This document shows, piece after piece, positions 49,873-60,574 of a stretch of DNA of 64,000 nucleotides (position 1 is the first letter of the stretch; the number at the start of each line of letters is the position of its first letter). Under the pieces are notes generated by a model. That model was given only the letters and a program-made list of their open reading frames with translations. It had not been told where the DNA came from and ran no database searches. This stretch comes from Longimicrobiales bacterium. GTDB lineage: Bacteria > Gemmatimonadota > Gemmatimonadetes > Longimicrobiales > Gaopeijiaceae. A program made the position numbers and the translations under genes. Location: assembly GCA_951828585.1 (NCBI GenBank), contig OX639991.1:3256576-3320575 (forward strand). Direction: 5' to 3'.

Positions 49873-50142
49873 TTACACTATCAGGAGCCACTTGATGAGC
49901 GGACGGCAGTCGATCCAAGCCGCCGCAACATGGTCGAGAGCGTCCGGGGTTCGAATCGCCGGGCAGCGATCGTACGCGAATGTTGCACCGACCGGTAGTT
50001 CGAGATTCGAAGCCTTGTTGGCGACGACATGCTGGGCCGCTTCCATCCACTCGCGCTGTTTCTTCACCCCTGAGTCCGGGTCTCCCCGGAGGTTCGCAGA
50101 TTGATGTCCAAATAGTATAGGCGTCCTGGAATGACAGGCCAC
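49873..50142 (-). pseudogene. Unidentified gene fragment
   Basis: 89 codons with coding-like composition: VKKQREWMEAAQHVVANKAS, NLELPVGATFAYDRCPAIRT and PDALDHVAAAWIDCRPL. The last part resembles the end of DUF429-type putative nucleases (a D-A-L-D-A-x-x-A-A-W pattern), but that is weak. No good start is present, and it borders the IS21 remnant. Confidence 0.3.
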
Positions 50143-50169
50143 TGCGGGTGCGCCAATGCCGTTGCTTCA

Positions 50170-50797
50170 GAATCAAGCGGGGCTCCATCCCCGGGCAATT
50201 CGCAGCACGTGCGACACCGTCCAGTCCGGCAGCGACCGGGTCATCGTGACGTCGACAATGGTGTGGTTCGACGCCGCCAGCACCCCGACGAACAACCTTC
50301 GCTTCGTGGAGCTGTCCGGTCCGCCGGTCCGTGACTTTGACCGTCGAGCCCGCGTAGTCCACGAAGGCCTTCTCGCCCGCCCGGTAGACTTGGCGTCATA
50401 CCACGTTGAGGCGCCCGCGCCACTCGCGGTAGCGGTCGCAGAACCGGCTGTACCCATACCCGTCCGGGTGCTCGTCGCGGTACTCCAGCCACAGAAGCTG
50501 AAGCGTCACACCCTTGTGGCGCGCCAGCTCCCGGTGCACCCGTGCCCAGTTCGGTTCCGGACGCGGCACCCGCGAGGGCGCCGTCGGCGGATACAGCGCC
50601 GTCTCCAGACCCGCGTCGTCCAGATCGTCCGGCAGCGGCCAGGTCACTCCCGCCTCCCGCGCCCGCCGGACGTAGCTGCCGACCGTGCTGTGGGAGATCC
50701 AGAGAATGACTCCGATCTCCCGCTGGCTCCGGCCGAGTTCGTGCTTCAGCCGGAGTACATCTCGAATCTTGCGCATGGATAACCTCTTCTGGGCCAC
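50170..50797 (-). pseudogene. IS21 family IstA remnant
   Basis: From ATG 50797: MRKIRDVLRLKHELGRSQRE and the HTH IGVILWISHSTVGSYVRRAR, the usual IstA start. The frame stops after YREWRGRLNVV (50396). Continuing in other frames are FVDYAGSTVKVTDRRTG (first catalytic Asp) and FVGVLAASNHTIVDVTMTRS, after which homology is lost. The rest of IstA and all of IstB are missing. Confidence 0.8.
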
Positions 50798-51015
50798 CGT
50801 TCTCCTCCTCGCTCAGGGATCTCTTGCGAGGCTGGAAGAACAGCTACCAACATCAGGTCATCCAGCACCCCTCCCCACCCGCTCGACTCCTGCGCGTTGG
50901 CGTCGCGGGCACGCCCCCCAACGAGGGTGCACCGAAGTGGACGACATGCGTCGGAATCAGCATATCTGTCAACCCCTACCCGAAGTAGGACCGAAGAGGC
51001 TTCCAGCGGGAGGTT

Positions 51016-51420
51016 CTACCGGCGTCGCATCCCGAGGTGGCCGATTTGGAACTCGATCGCGTCACGCACGCAAACCGTTTCGCCGGACATCACCACTTCG
51101 TCCCGGTGCTGGGCGGTGTAGCGGCACTCCGCGGTTCCTGCGGCAAGTTCGACGTTGAACTCAATGAGTACGTCTATGAAGTCGGGGTTGAAGCTGATGG
51201 AGGAGCCGGTCAGGGGTCCGCTGACCCGTGGGGGGTCTTCCTCCCATTGGATCTCGTAGGTACCGGTAAGGCGGCCGTGGGCGTCCTCAATGGTCATGGT
51301 CCAGATGTCGGTGTCAAAGCGCCGACCCTCCCATGTGCCGACAAGGGGGCTTGCCTCGGGTTCGCAGTTCGTGAGGACCAGGAAGGCAGCCAGCAGGGTG
51401 AAACGGATGGTGGATCGCAT
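51016..51420 (-). CDS. Small lipoprotein
   Basis: 134 residues from ATG 51420, eight bases after AGGAGG (an ATG at 51426 is too close). Lipoprotein signal STIRFTLLAAFLVLTNCE, lipobox Cys19. The mature part begins PLVGTWEGRRFDTDIWTMTI and DAHGRLTGTYEIQWEEDPPR, a lipocalin-like or bacterial beta-sheet pattern (GTWEG then alternating strands). Function unknown. The 218 bases between this gene's stop and the IS21 remnant hold no gene. Confidence 0.75.
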   Translation of the reverse strand: MRSTIRFTLLAAFLVLTNCEPEASPLVGTWEGRRFDTDIWTMTIEDAHGRLTGTYEIQWEEDPPRVSGPLTGSSISFNPDFIDVLIEFNVELAAGTAECRYTAQHRDEVVMSGETVCVRDAIEFQIGHLGMRRR

Positions 51421-51589
51421 TCTCATCGCCTCCTGTGATTTGGGCGAGTGGGGGGCAACTGCTTGGCAATAGGAACCGTCCGACACCTGCAATGCAATAG
51501 CGGTTTGGGGTGCGAGGGGGAACATCGTTCGGGCAACGCATTTCGCGGAAGGAGGACCGAAATGGTGTCGGGAGGGTACCGATAGACAC

Positions 51590-52569
51590 CTGGCTTTGCT
51601 CAAGAGAAGGGGACAATACGGCTAACTTGACCAACTATAAGCGGCTTGTGGAGGCCGGTCTGGAAGCGGTGCTCGGGAACCGGCAGGGTCGTCGTGCAAA
51701 ATACCTTCGCAAGGCGGACGGCGAATTCGAGGCGCGGCTGGTCGCGCTCAGCTGCGGCGATCCGCCCGAGGGACGCGCGCAGTGGTCTCTGCGCCTGTTG
51801 GCGGATCGTGCGGTGGAACTCGGCTACATCGACAGCGTCTCGCACGAGACGGTGCGGCGGGTGCTAAGAAAAACGCCATCAAACCGTGGCGGCGCGTCGG
51901 CTGGGTGATCCCGCCGCAGCGCAATGCCGACTTCGCGGCGGGGATGGAGCGGGTGCTCGACACATCTACTGGCGTCCGTACGATGCGAACTTCCCGGTGG
52001 TGTGCATGGACGAGACGCCGCGCCAGTTGATCGGCGAAACGCGCACGCCCGTCCCTCCGGCACCGGGACGGGCGGCCCGCGAGGACTACGAGTACCGGCG
52101 CCTCGGCACCTGCAAGGTGTTCATGGCCACCGAACCACTGGCCGGCTGGCGCCTGACCAAGGTGACCGAGCGCAGAACCAAGACCGACTGGGCCCGCTTC
52201 CTGCGCGACATCGCCGCGCAGTACCCCGGCGCCACCCGAATCACGCTGGTGATGCACAACCTCAACACGCACCGCCCCGGCGCGCTTTACGAGGCCTTCG
52301 AACCTGCCGAGGCCAAGGCGCTCTGGGACCGCTTCGAGTTCGTCCATACCCCCAAGCACGGCAGCTGGCTGAATGTCGCCGAGGTCGAAGTCAACGTCAT
52401 GATCCGCCAGTGCCTCAACCGCCGCATCGATTCCATCGACACCCTACGCGCCGAAGTCGCCGCCTGGCAGGCGACTAGGGACCAAATCCGAGCCAAGGTC
52501 GATTGGCAGTTCACCACGGACGACGCACGTGTCAGGCTCAAGCGCCTCTATCCGACGTTTGATGTGTGA
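51590..52569 (+). pseudogene. IS630 family transposase, frameshifted, catalytic Asp lost
   Basis: Pieces in order: KRLVEAGLEAVLGNRQ, ALSCGDPPEGRAQWSLRLLA and SVSHETVRRVL; a one-base loss near 51868; KKNAIKPWRRVGWVIPPQRN; a second near 51958; YWRPYDANFPVVCMDETPRQ (first Asp), LVMHNLNTHRPGALYEAFEP, HTPKHGSWLNVAEVEVNVMI (Glu) and LKRLYPTFDV with stop. The second catalytic Asp, normally in MDNLNTH, is His. The N-terminal HTH domain is also incomplete. The right end cuts the lipoprotein gene at 52548-52877. Confidence 0.87.
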
Positions 52570-52877
52570 CATGCCGGCTCTGGCACGTCGAACCACACGA
52601 TCCACTTGGCTTCCGGCGTGTCGGGGTACGCCCATTTCTCCTCGATGGGAGTGTTCCCGCCCGCATAGTGCAGGACCACCTTCGCCCGGTCCGCCTCGTC
52701 CTCGGAGTCTGGATGGCTCCACGTGAGCTGTAGGCCAAGCTGCTTCGGCGGCTCAGGCTCCACCCCGCCGCAGGCCGCCAACACCAGCGCCGTGAGCGTG
52801 GCCTGAAACCATTTCCGCGCACCCACGGACACCCTACAGCGGCTAGTGAGGCAGGGGTGGTTCTCTGGACAGTTCAC
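52548..52877 (-). pseudogene. Truncated lipoprotein at the IS630 boundary
   Basis: Reads VGARKWFQATLTALVLAACG (lipobox Cys in LAACGG), then PKQLGLQLTWSHPDSEDEAD and KWIVWFDVPEP, and runs into IS630 sequence near 52570. The start is unclear: an ATG at 52877 gives an overlong n-region, and a GTG about 15 codons in fits the signal better. The 3' part beyond the IS630 element was not found. Confidence 0.55.
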
Positions 52878-52992
52878 GGCGGTTCCCTCTGCGAGTGAGC
52901 GGCCCTGTCACGCCTTCTCCTGGCCGGGACGGCGGACGAGCCCGCGCGGGCCGTGTAGATCCGGGTGACCCCGAACCGGCGTTCTCGACTCA

Positions 52993-54407
52993 CTACCGCC
53001 TGGACTCGGACCCCTCCAGATCCACCAGCGGCGCCGAATACTCCCCCGAGAAACACGCCGCGCAGAACGGCCCCCCCTCCGCCACCGCCTCCTCCATGCC
53101 ATCCAGCGACAGATACCCCAAGGAGTCCACCCCCAGATCGGCCGCGATCTCGTCCACGGTCATCCGGGACCCCATGAGCTCTTCCTTCGACGGCATGTCG
53201 ATCCCGTAGTAGCAGGGGAAGCGCACCGGCGGGCTGGCCACGCGGAAGTGCACCTCGGCCGCCCCCGCCCCCCGGATGAACTTGACCAGACTGGTCGACG
53301 TGGTCCCCCGCACGATCGAGTCGTCCACCACCACCACGCGCTGGCCCGCGAGGACCTCGCGCACGGGGTTGTACTTGATGCGGGCGCCGAAGTCCCTGTC
53401 GGCCTGCGACGGCCGGATGAAGGTGCGCCCCACGTAGTGGTTGCGGAGCAGCCCCAGTTCGTACGGAATCCCGCTCTGTTCGCTGTAGCCCAGCGCCGCC
53501 GAGTTGGCGCTGTCGGGCACCGCGATCACGCAGTCGCCGTCCACCGGGTGCTCCCGCGCCAGTTGCCGCCCGAACGACCGCCGCGCCCTGTCGACGCTCA
53601 TCCCCCACAGATTCGAGTCGGGACGCGCGAAGTAGACCAGCTCGAAGATGCAGGGCGCGGGGGTCTCCGGGTGCATGCCGTGGAGACTGTCGGCGCGGCC
53701 ACCCTTGAGGCGCACGAGTTCGCCCGGCTTGATGTCGCGCACGTACCGCGCCCCCATGATGTCCAGGGCGCAGGTCTCGCTGGCGACGACATGTCCCCCG
53801 TCCAGCTCCCCGAGAACGAGCGGACGGAATCCGCGCGGGTCGCGCACCGCGTACATGGTCTCGCCGACGGTCACGACGAGCGCGTAGGCGCCTTCGATGA
53901 AGCTGAGCGCGTCGCGCAGCTGGGCCTCGATCGACCGGTGCCGGGACCGCGCGACCAGGTGCACGATGACCTCCGAGTCGGACGAGCTCTGGAAGATCGC
54001 GCCCTCGGCCACGAGCTGGCGTTTCATGTAGTTCGCGTTGGTCAGGTTGCCGTTGTGCGCGATGGCCAGGTCGCCCTCGGCGTAGCGCACCACGATCGGC
54101 TGGGCGTTGACGCGCTGTCCGCCGCCTGCGGTCGAGTACCTGACATGGCCGAGCGATGTCCGTCCGGGCAGCGACGCGATGCGGTCGGCGTCGAAGACAT
54201 CCGAGACGAGCCCGAGTTCCTTGTGGAGCTTGGTGTGGCCGTTGTTCGCGGTGCAGATGCCCGCCGCTTCCTGGCCCCGGTGCTGCAGGGCGTAGAGTCC
54301 CAGGAAGGCGAGTTCGGAGGCCTTGTCGACGTTGCTGATGCCGATGATCCCGCACTCCTCGCGGGGACGGTCGTCGAGAAGGGGGAGATGGATGTCTGTG
54401 GGGTGGT

Positions 54408-54411
<4 letters not shown>
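52993..54411 (-). CDS. purF: Amidophosphoribosyltransferase
   Basis: 472 residues; first step of de novo purine synthesis, making 5-phosphoribosylamine from PRPP and glutamine. A 19-residue propeptide precedes the N-terminal nucleophile Cys20 ([11 protein letters not shown]), the sign of the self-processed type. The glutaminase domain includes [13 protein letters not shown] and [17 protein letters not shown]; the PRPP site is [16 protein letters not shown]. Cys in [15 protein letters not shown] and PFCAACF match the [4Fe-4S]-containing, Bacillus-type enzyme. It is the last gene of the seven-gene operon, overlapping purL by four bases. A deleted 3' duplicate lies at 37820-37945. Confidence 0.96.
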
Positions 54412-56734
<2,323 letters not shown>

Positions 56735-56735
<1 letters not shown>

Positions 56736-57448
56736 CAGGCCACCTCCGACCGCGCGGCGGCCGTGACTTCCGTCCCCACCAGCGACTCGAACAGCGGCAG
56801 CCCGTCCACCGAGCCCAGCACCTCCTCGATCGCGCGGTCGGGGTGCGGCATCATGCCGAGGACGTTGCCGCGCCGGTTCATGATGCCGGCGACGTGATTC
56901 AGCGAACCGTTGGGATTGGCCTCCGGCGTCACATCGCCCCGGGCGTCGCAATAGCGGAACACGACGCGTCCCTCCGCCTCCAGCTCCGCCAGAGTACCCG
57001 CGTCGGCGTAGTAGTTGCCGTCCGCGTGCGAGAGCGGCATGCGGATGACCTGGCCCTCGCGGTACTCGCGGGTGTAGGGCGTGCCCGCCCGTTCCACGCG
57101 CAGCCAGCAGTCGTGGGACTGGAAGCGGAGCGATCGGTTGCGCAGCAGCGCGCCCGGCAGGAGTCCCGCCTCGCAGAGCACCTGGAAGCCGTTGCAGATG
57201 CCGACCACCAGTCCCCCCTCGCGGGCGAAGTCGATGATCGCGTCCATGATCGGGCTGAAGCGGGCGATGGCGCCGGGGCGCAGGTAGTCGCCATGCGCGA
57301 ACCCGCCGGGCACGATGACCGCCTCCGCGCCGCCGAGCGTGGTCTCGCGATGCCAGACGTATTGCGGCGACCCGCCGGCCAGCTCCACCGAGCGGTGACA
57401 GTCCTGGTCGCAGTTGGACCCCGGGAAGGTGACGACGGCGACGTTCAT
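56735..57448 (-). CDS. purQ: Phosphoribosylformylglycinamidine synthase subunit PurQ (glutaminase)
   Basis: 237 residues, class I glutamine amidotransferase delivering ammonia to PurL. Motifs: [35 protein letters not shown], nucleophile Cys in [15 protein letters not shown], and His/Glu in [15 protein letters not shown]. Start ATG 57448 overlaps the purS stop (ATGA); an in-frame ATG further upstream adds 21 residues overlapping purS and is unlikely. Confidence 0.96.
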
Positions 57449-57702
57449 CGGTGCGTCTCCGCAGTCACGCGAAAGTCCTCGGTCACGGGGTTGGCGAGCA
57501 GCTTGCGGCACGCCTCCTCCACCCGCTCCGCCGCCTCCTCCGCCGAAGCGGCCGCGACTTCCAGGTAGATCGCCTTGCCGACGCGGACATCCTCGACGGC
57601 ATCGTAGCCCAGCGACGCGAGCGCGTGGTGGATCGCCTTGCCCTGTGGGTCCAGGAGGCCCGGCCGGGGGGTGACCAGGACCTCGACGGTGAATCGGCTC
57701 AA
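57445..57702 (-). CDS. purS: Phosphoribosylformylglycinamidine synthase subunit PurS
   Basis: 85 residues, small bridging subunit of the FGAM synthase complex. [20 protein letters not shown] and the strand [20 protein letters not shown] match the family. The start codon is TTG (57702), overlapping the pssA stop as TTGA, so its translation probably depends on coupling. Confidence 0.93.
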   Translation of the reverse strand: MSRFTVEVLVTPRPGLLDPQGKAIHHALASLGYDAVEDVRVGKAIYLEVAAASAEEAAERVEEACRKLLANPVTEDFRVTAETHR

Positions 57703-58574
57703 GAAGTGTTCTCCTTCCAGTCGTTCAAGTTGGGTTCGTGGGTGAGTTCGTGGTAGTCCAGATCGCGGGGCTCGACATCGGCGTCGGTCGACTCGGGGGC
57801 GTCGAGCAGGGGGTCGCGCTCGGGCAGGCGTTCAAGCAGGCCCAGGAAGACCGACCGGAGCAGTCCCCAGAGCGTGTAGCCGACCAGGACGGGGAAGAAG
57901 GCGTAGGCGGGGAAGAGGAGCAGCACCACGATGAGCGCCGCGACCGACGACGTTCTCAGCACCCCCCTGCGGCTGCGCAGGTCGATCCGCGGGAATTTGG
58001 CGTACGGGACATGGCTCAACATCAGGATCGAGGTCAGCACCATCGTGATGACCATGATGCGGGGCCAGGGCAGGTCTCCCAGGTACTGCTGGAAGAAGAC
58101 CGTCTGCGAGAACGGGTGGTGGGTCGCCAGGATCATGCCGGCGGTGGGGGTCGGCAGACCGTGAAAGTGCCGCCTCGCCTCGCCGCCCTGCTCGACGTTG
58201 AAGCGCGCCAGCCGCACCACGACCGCCGAAACGTACACGAATCCGATCACCCAGCTCCAGTCCGTTCCCGTGAAGTAGAGCAGGATCATGATGAGCGCCG
58301 GCGCGACCCCGAAGGAGATCGCATCGGTGAGCGAATCCAGTTCGGCTCCGAAGGCGGAACCGGTGCGCGTGAAGCGAGCGACCCGGCCGTCGAGCACATC
58401 GAGCGTGGCGGCGAAGACGATGAACCAGCCGGCCCAGGCGAAGTCCCCCCGGAGCGCCGCCACGACGGCGTAGAGGCCGAAGAAGAGGTTGCCGAGGGTG
58501 AAGGCGGACGGGAGGATGATGACGCCGCGCCGCAGGCGGCCGCGGGAGGCGTTGCGGCGGCGGGGGCGTCTCAT
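57699..58574 (-). CDS. pssA: CDP-diacylglycerol--serine O-phosphatidyltransferase
   Basis: 291 residues. Makes phosphatidylserine from CDP-diacylglycerol and serine at the inner membrane. The CDP-alcohol phosphotransferase motif is complete: DGRVARFTRTGSAFGAELDS with LTD, giving DGxxAR-x8-Gx3Dx3D. About eight hydrophobic segments, e.g. LPSAFTLGNLFFGLYAVVAA and VAALIVVLLLFPAYAFFPVL. It has an acidic C-terminal tail of about 50 residues, longer than in most PssA. It overlaps psd upstream and purS downstream. Confidence 0.93.
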   Translation of the reverse strand: MRRPRRRNASRGRLRRGVIILPSAFTLGNLFFGLYAVVAALRGDFAWAGWFIVFAATLDVLDGRVARFTRTGSAFGAELDSLTDAISFGVAPALIMILLYFTGTDWSWVIGFVYVSAVVVRLARFNVEQGGEARRHFHGLPTPTAGMILATHHPFSQTVFFQQYLGDLPWPRIMVITMVLTSILMLSHVPYAKFPRIDLRSRRGVLRTSSVAALIVVLLLFPAYAFFPVLVGYTLWGLLRSVFLGLLERLPERDPLLDAPESTDADVEPRDLDYHELTHEPNLNDWKENTS

Positions 58575-59263
58575 TGGGGGCCTCCGGGGTTGGGTGGCAG
58601 GCTGCGTCCGCCGGGAATCCTCGCGATCGGCGTCTCGCCACCGCGCACCTTGTCGCCCGGTTCCACGGTCACCGGCCAGTCCGGCGGCAGGAACAGGTCC
58701 ACGCGCGAGCCGAAGCGGATCAGGCCGATGCGGTCGCCGCGTGAGACGGTGTCGCCCTCGCGTGGATAGGTGGCGATGCGGCGGGCCACGAGGCCGGCGA
58801 TCTGGCGCACCAGCAGCGGCCCGGCGTCCGTATCGATGCCGAGCGACGCGCGTTCGTTCTCGCGGCTGGCCTCTTCGCGCCAGGCGGCGACGAAGGTGCC
58901 CGGCTGGTAGTCGTAGTGCGCGACGCGGCCTCCAAGCGGCGCCCGCTGGACGTGCACGTTGAAGATGTTCAGGAAGATCGTGACGCGGGTGGCGGGGCCG
59001 TTCATGAAGTCCTCGTCGGCCGCCGCGGTGACGCCCATGACTTTGCCGTCGGCGGGGGAGACGACCAGCAGGGGATCCTGCGGGATATGGCGCTCGGGGT
59101 CGCGGAAGAAGTACGCGGTGAAGAGGGTGAGGGCGAGGAAGAGGGCGGGGGCGGTGGAACGGATGCCCCAGCCGCCGCTTCGGGCCCAGAGGGCGGCGAG
59201 TGCGGTGAGGGCCAGGAGGGTGAGGATGAAGGGGAGGCCTTCCCGGGCGACTGGGAGGGTCAT
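58571..59263 (-). CDS. psd: Phosphatidylserine decarboxylase proenzyme (short form)
   Basis: 230 residues. Decarboxylates phosphatidylserine to phosphatidylethanolamine, using the PssA product. Two N-terminal membrane segments (PFILTLLALTALAALWA, PALFLALTLFTAYFFRDP) anchor it. VVSPADGKVMGV, IFLNIFNVHVQRAPLGG and the self-cleavage Gly-Ser in GLIRFGSRVDLFLP, where Ser becomes the pyruvoyl group, are present. Size and GS site fit the archaeal/short Psd group. It overlaps purC and pssA by four bases each. Confidence 0.93.
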   Translation of the reverse strand: MTLPVAREGLPFILTLLALTALAALWARSGGWGIRSTAPALFLALTLFTAYFFRDPERHIPQDPLLVVSPADGKVMGVTAAADEDFMNGPATRVTIFLNIFNVHVQRAPLGGRVAHYDYQPGTFVAAWREEASRENERASLGIDTDAGPLLVRQIAGLVARRIATYPREGDTVSRGDRIGLIRFGSRVDLFLPPDWPVTVEPGDKVRGGETPIARIPGGRSLPPNPGGPQ

Positions 59264-60261
59264 GGGGCGGTGCCGCCGGGGTCGAATCGAGGCGGTTCGT
59301 AGGCGTCGAGGTCCGTGCCCGTTAGCCGTTGGAATACGTTTCGGTAGCGTTCGGAGGTGGCCGCGACGACGTCGGGGGGGAGGGGTGGGGGCGGGTACTG
59401 CTTGTCCCAGTCGGGCAGAGTCTCCAGGTAGTCGCGTACCGGCTGTTTGTCGAGGGACGGTTGGGCGCGGCCGGGCGCGTAGTGTTCCCGAGGCCAGAAC
59501 CGGGACGAATCTGGAGTAAGCACCTCGTCGATCAGGAGAAGGTCGCCGTCGGGCGTGGTCCCGAACTCGAACTTGGTGTCGGCGAGGATGATGCCCGCCT
59601 CGCCGGCCGCGGCGCGTCCCCGTTCGTAGATATCGAGGGAGCGTGCGCGGAGGCGACTGGCCAGGTTGCCGCCCAGAAGGTCCGCCACCTGCTCGAAGGT
59701 GATGTTCTCATCGTGGCCCTCCTGGGCCTTCGTCGAGGGTGAGAAGATCGCGGGGACGAGGGGGTCGCTCTCGGCGAGTCCCGGGGGCAGCCGCTCCCCC
59801 GCCAGCGTCCCTGATTCACGATACTCCTTCCAGGCGGAGCCGGACAGGTAGCCGCGCACGACGCACTCGACGGGGAGGGGGCGGGTTCGGCGTACCAGGG
59901 TTGCGCGGCCTTCCCAGGCCTCCGGGCACGCGGCGAGTCCCGGGACGGCGCGACGGATCTCGTCGGGGCGGACGGAGACGAGGTGGTTGGGGATGTCGGA
60001 AAGGTGGGTGCTCAGCCACCAGGTGGTGATCTGGGTGAGGACGCGGCCCTTGTCGGGGACGGGTTCGCGCATGACCACGTCGAAGGCGCTGACGCGGTCG
60101 GTGGCGACGAGGAGGAGGTGGGGGGTGGGGAGGGTGGTGGCGTCGGCTTGGGCAGCGCCATCGTCGGGTACCGCGTAGACATCCCTGACCTTGCCGCGGA
60201 AGAGGAGGGGGAGGGGGAGCGCGCCATTACCTCGCCGGGGTCGCGGGGTGTGTCGTGTCAG
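59260..60261 (-). CDS. purC: Phosphoribosylaminoimidazole-succinocarboxamide synthase
   Basis: About 333 residues. Converts CAIR and aspartate to SAICAR. LLFRGKVRDVYAV, VATDRVSAFDVVMREPVPDK, VECVVRGYLSGSAWKEYRES, DENITFEQVADLLGG and ILADTKFEFGTTPDGDLLLI are all present; it is the longer type with EVLTPDSSRFWPREHY. The start is uncertain: no ATG lies just before the conserved region. I used CTG 60261 with AGCAGGGGAG upstream; TTG 60318 or ATG 60474 in the same frame are alternatives, the latter adding 71 non-conserved residues. First gene of the pur/psd/pss operon. Confidence 0.85.
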   Translation of the reverse strand: MTRHTPRPRRGNGALPLPLLFRGKVRDVYAVPDDGAAQADATTLPTPHLLLVATDRVSAFDVVMREPVPDKGRVLTQITTWWLSTHLSDIPNHLVSVRPDEIRRAVPGLAACPEAWEGRATLVRRTRPLPVECVVRGYLSGSAWKEYRESGTLAGERLPPGLAESDPLVPAIFSPSTKAQEGHDENITFEQVADLLGGNLASRLRARSLDIYERGRAAAGEAGIILADTKFEFGTTPDGDLLLIDEVLTPDSSRFWPREHYAPGRAQPSLDKQPVRDYLETLPDWDKQYPPPPLPPDVVAATSERYRNVFQRLTGTDLDAYEPPRFDPGGTAP

Positions 60262-60480
60262 AGTGGGTCTCCCCTGCTCTCCGTGTGGTGGCGGGTGGCC
60301 GCGATGAACATCGATCAATATAGCGAAGCCGGGCGCTGGCTCCACACGCCGGGGAGCGTTCAGCGCTATCCACGCACCGGCGTAGGGCGACTTCGTCCGG
60401 GACCGAAATGGAGTCCATGACTCTCGTGCAGTCGGCGACTCCTCGAGGAGGCCCGCCATCGCGACCGACGGCATAAATCG

Positions 60481-60509
60481 AATGTAAAGTACACATTCCG
60501 TATTGGAAA
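60481..60509 (-). promoter_or_regulatory. Candidate promoter of the purC operon
   Basis: On the minus strand, TTTCCA (60504-60509) as -35 and TACATT (60481-60486) as -10 are separated by 17 bases, in the only AT-rich stretch upstream of purC. Initiation would fall close to the ATG at 60474, so a leaderless message from that codon is conceivable. The stretch is also part of a palindromic segment resembling 23989-24087. Confidence 0.4.
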
Positions 60510-60574
60510 CTACACAGTTTACTATTGATGGCGATTGGCACGGGTGATAGCCCTGTGTTCACCCCCGGTGGGCC

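Noticed and set aside
49513-49998. A 161-residue plus-strand open frame
   Set aside because: The composition is irregular, there is no Shine-Dalgarno and no similarity to a known family; minus-strand pieces look more protein-like.
57738-58769. A 343-residue plus-strand open frame
   Set aside because: It is a shadow of pssA/psd, which have clear motifs on the minus strand.
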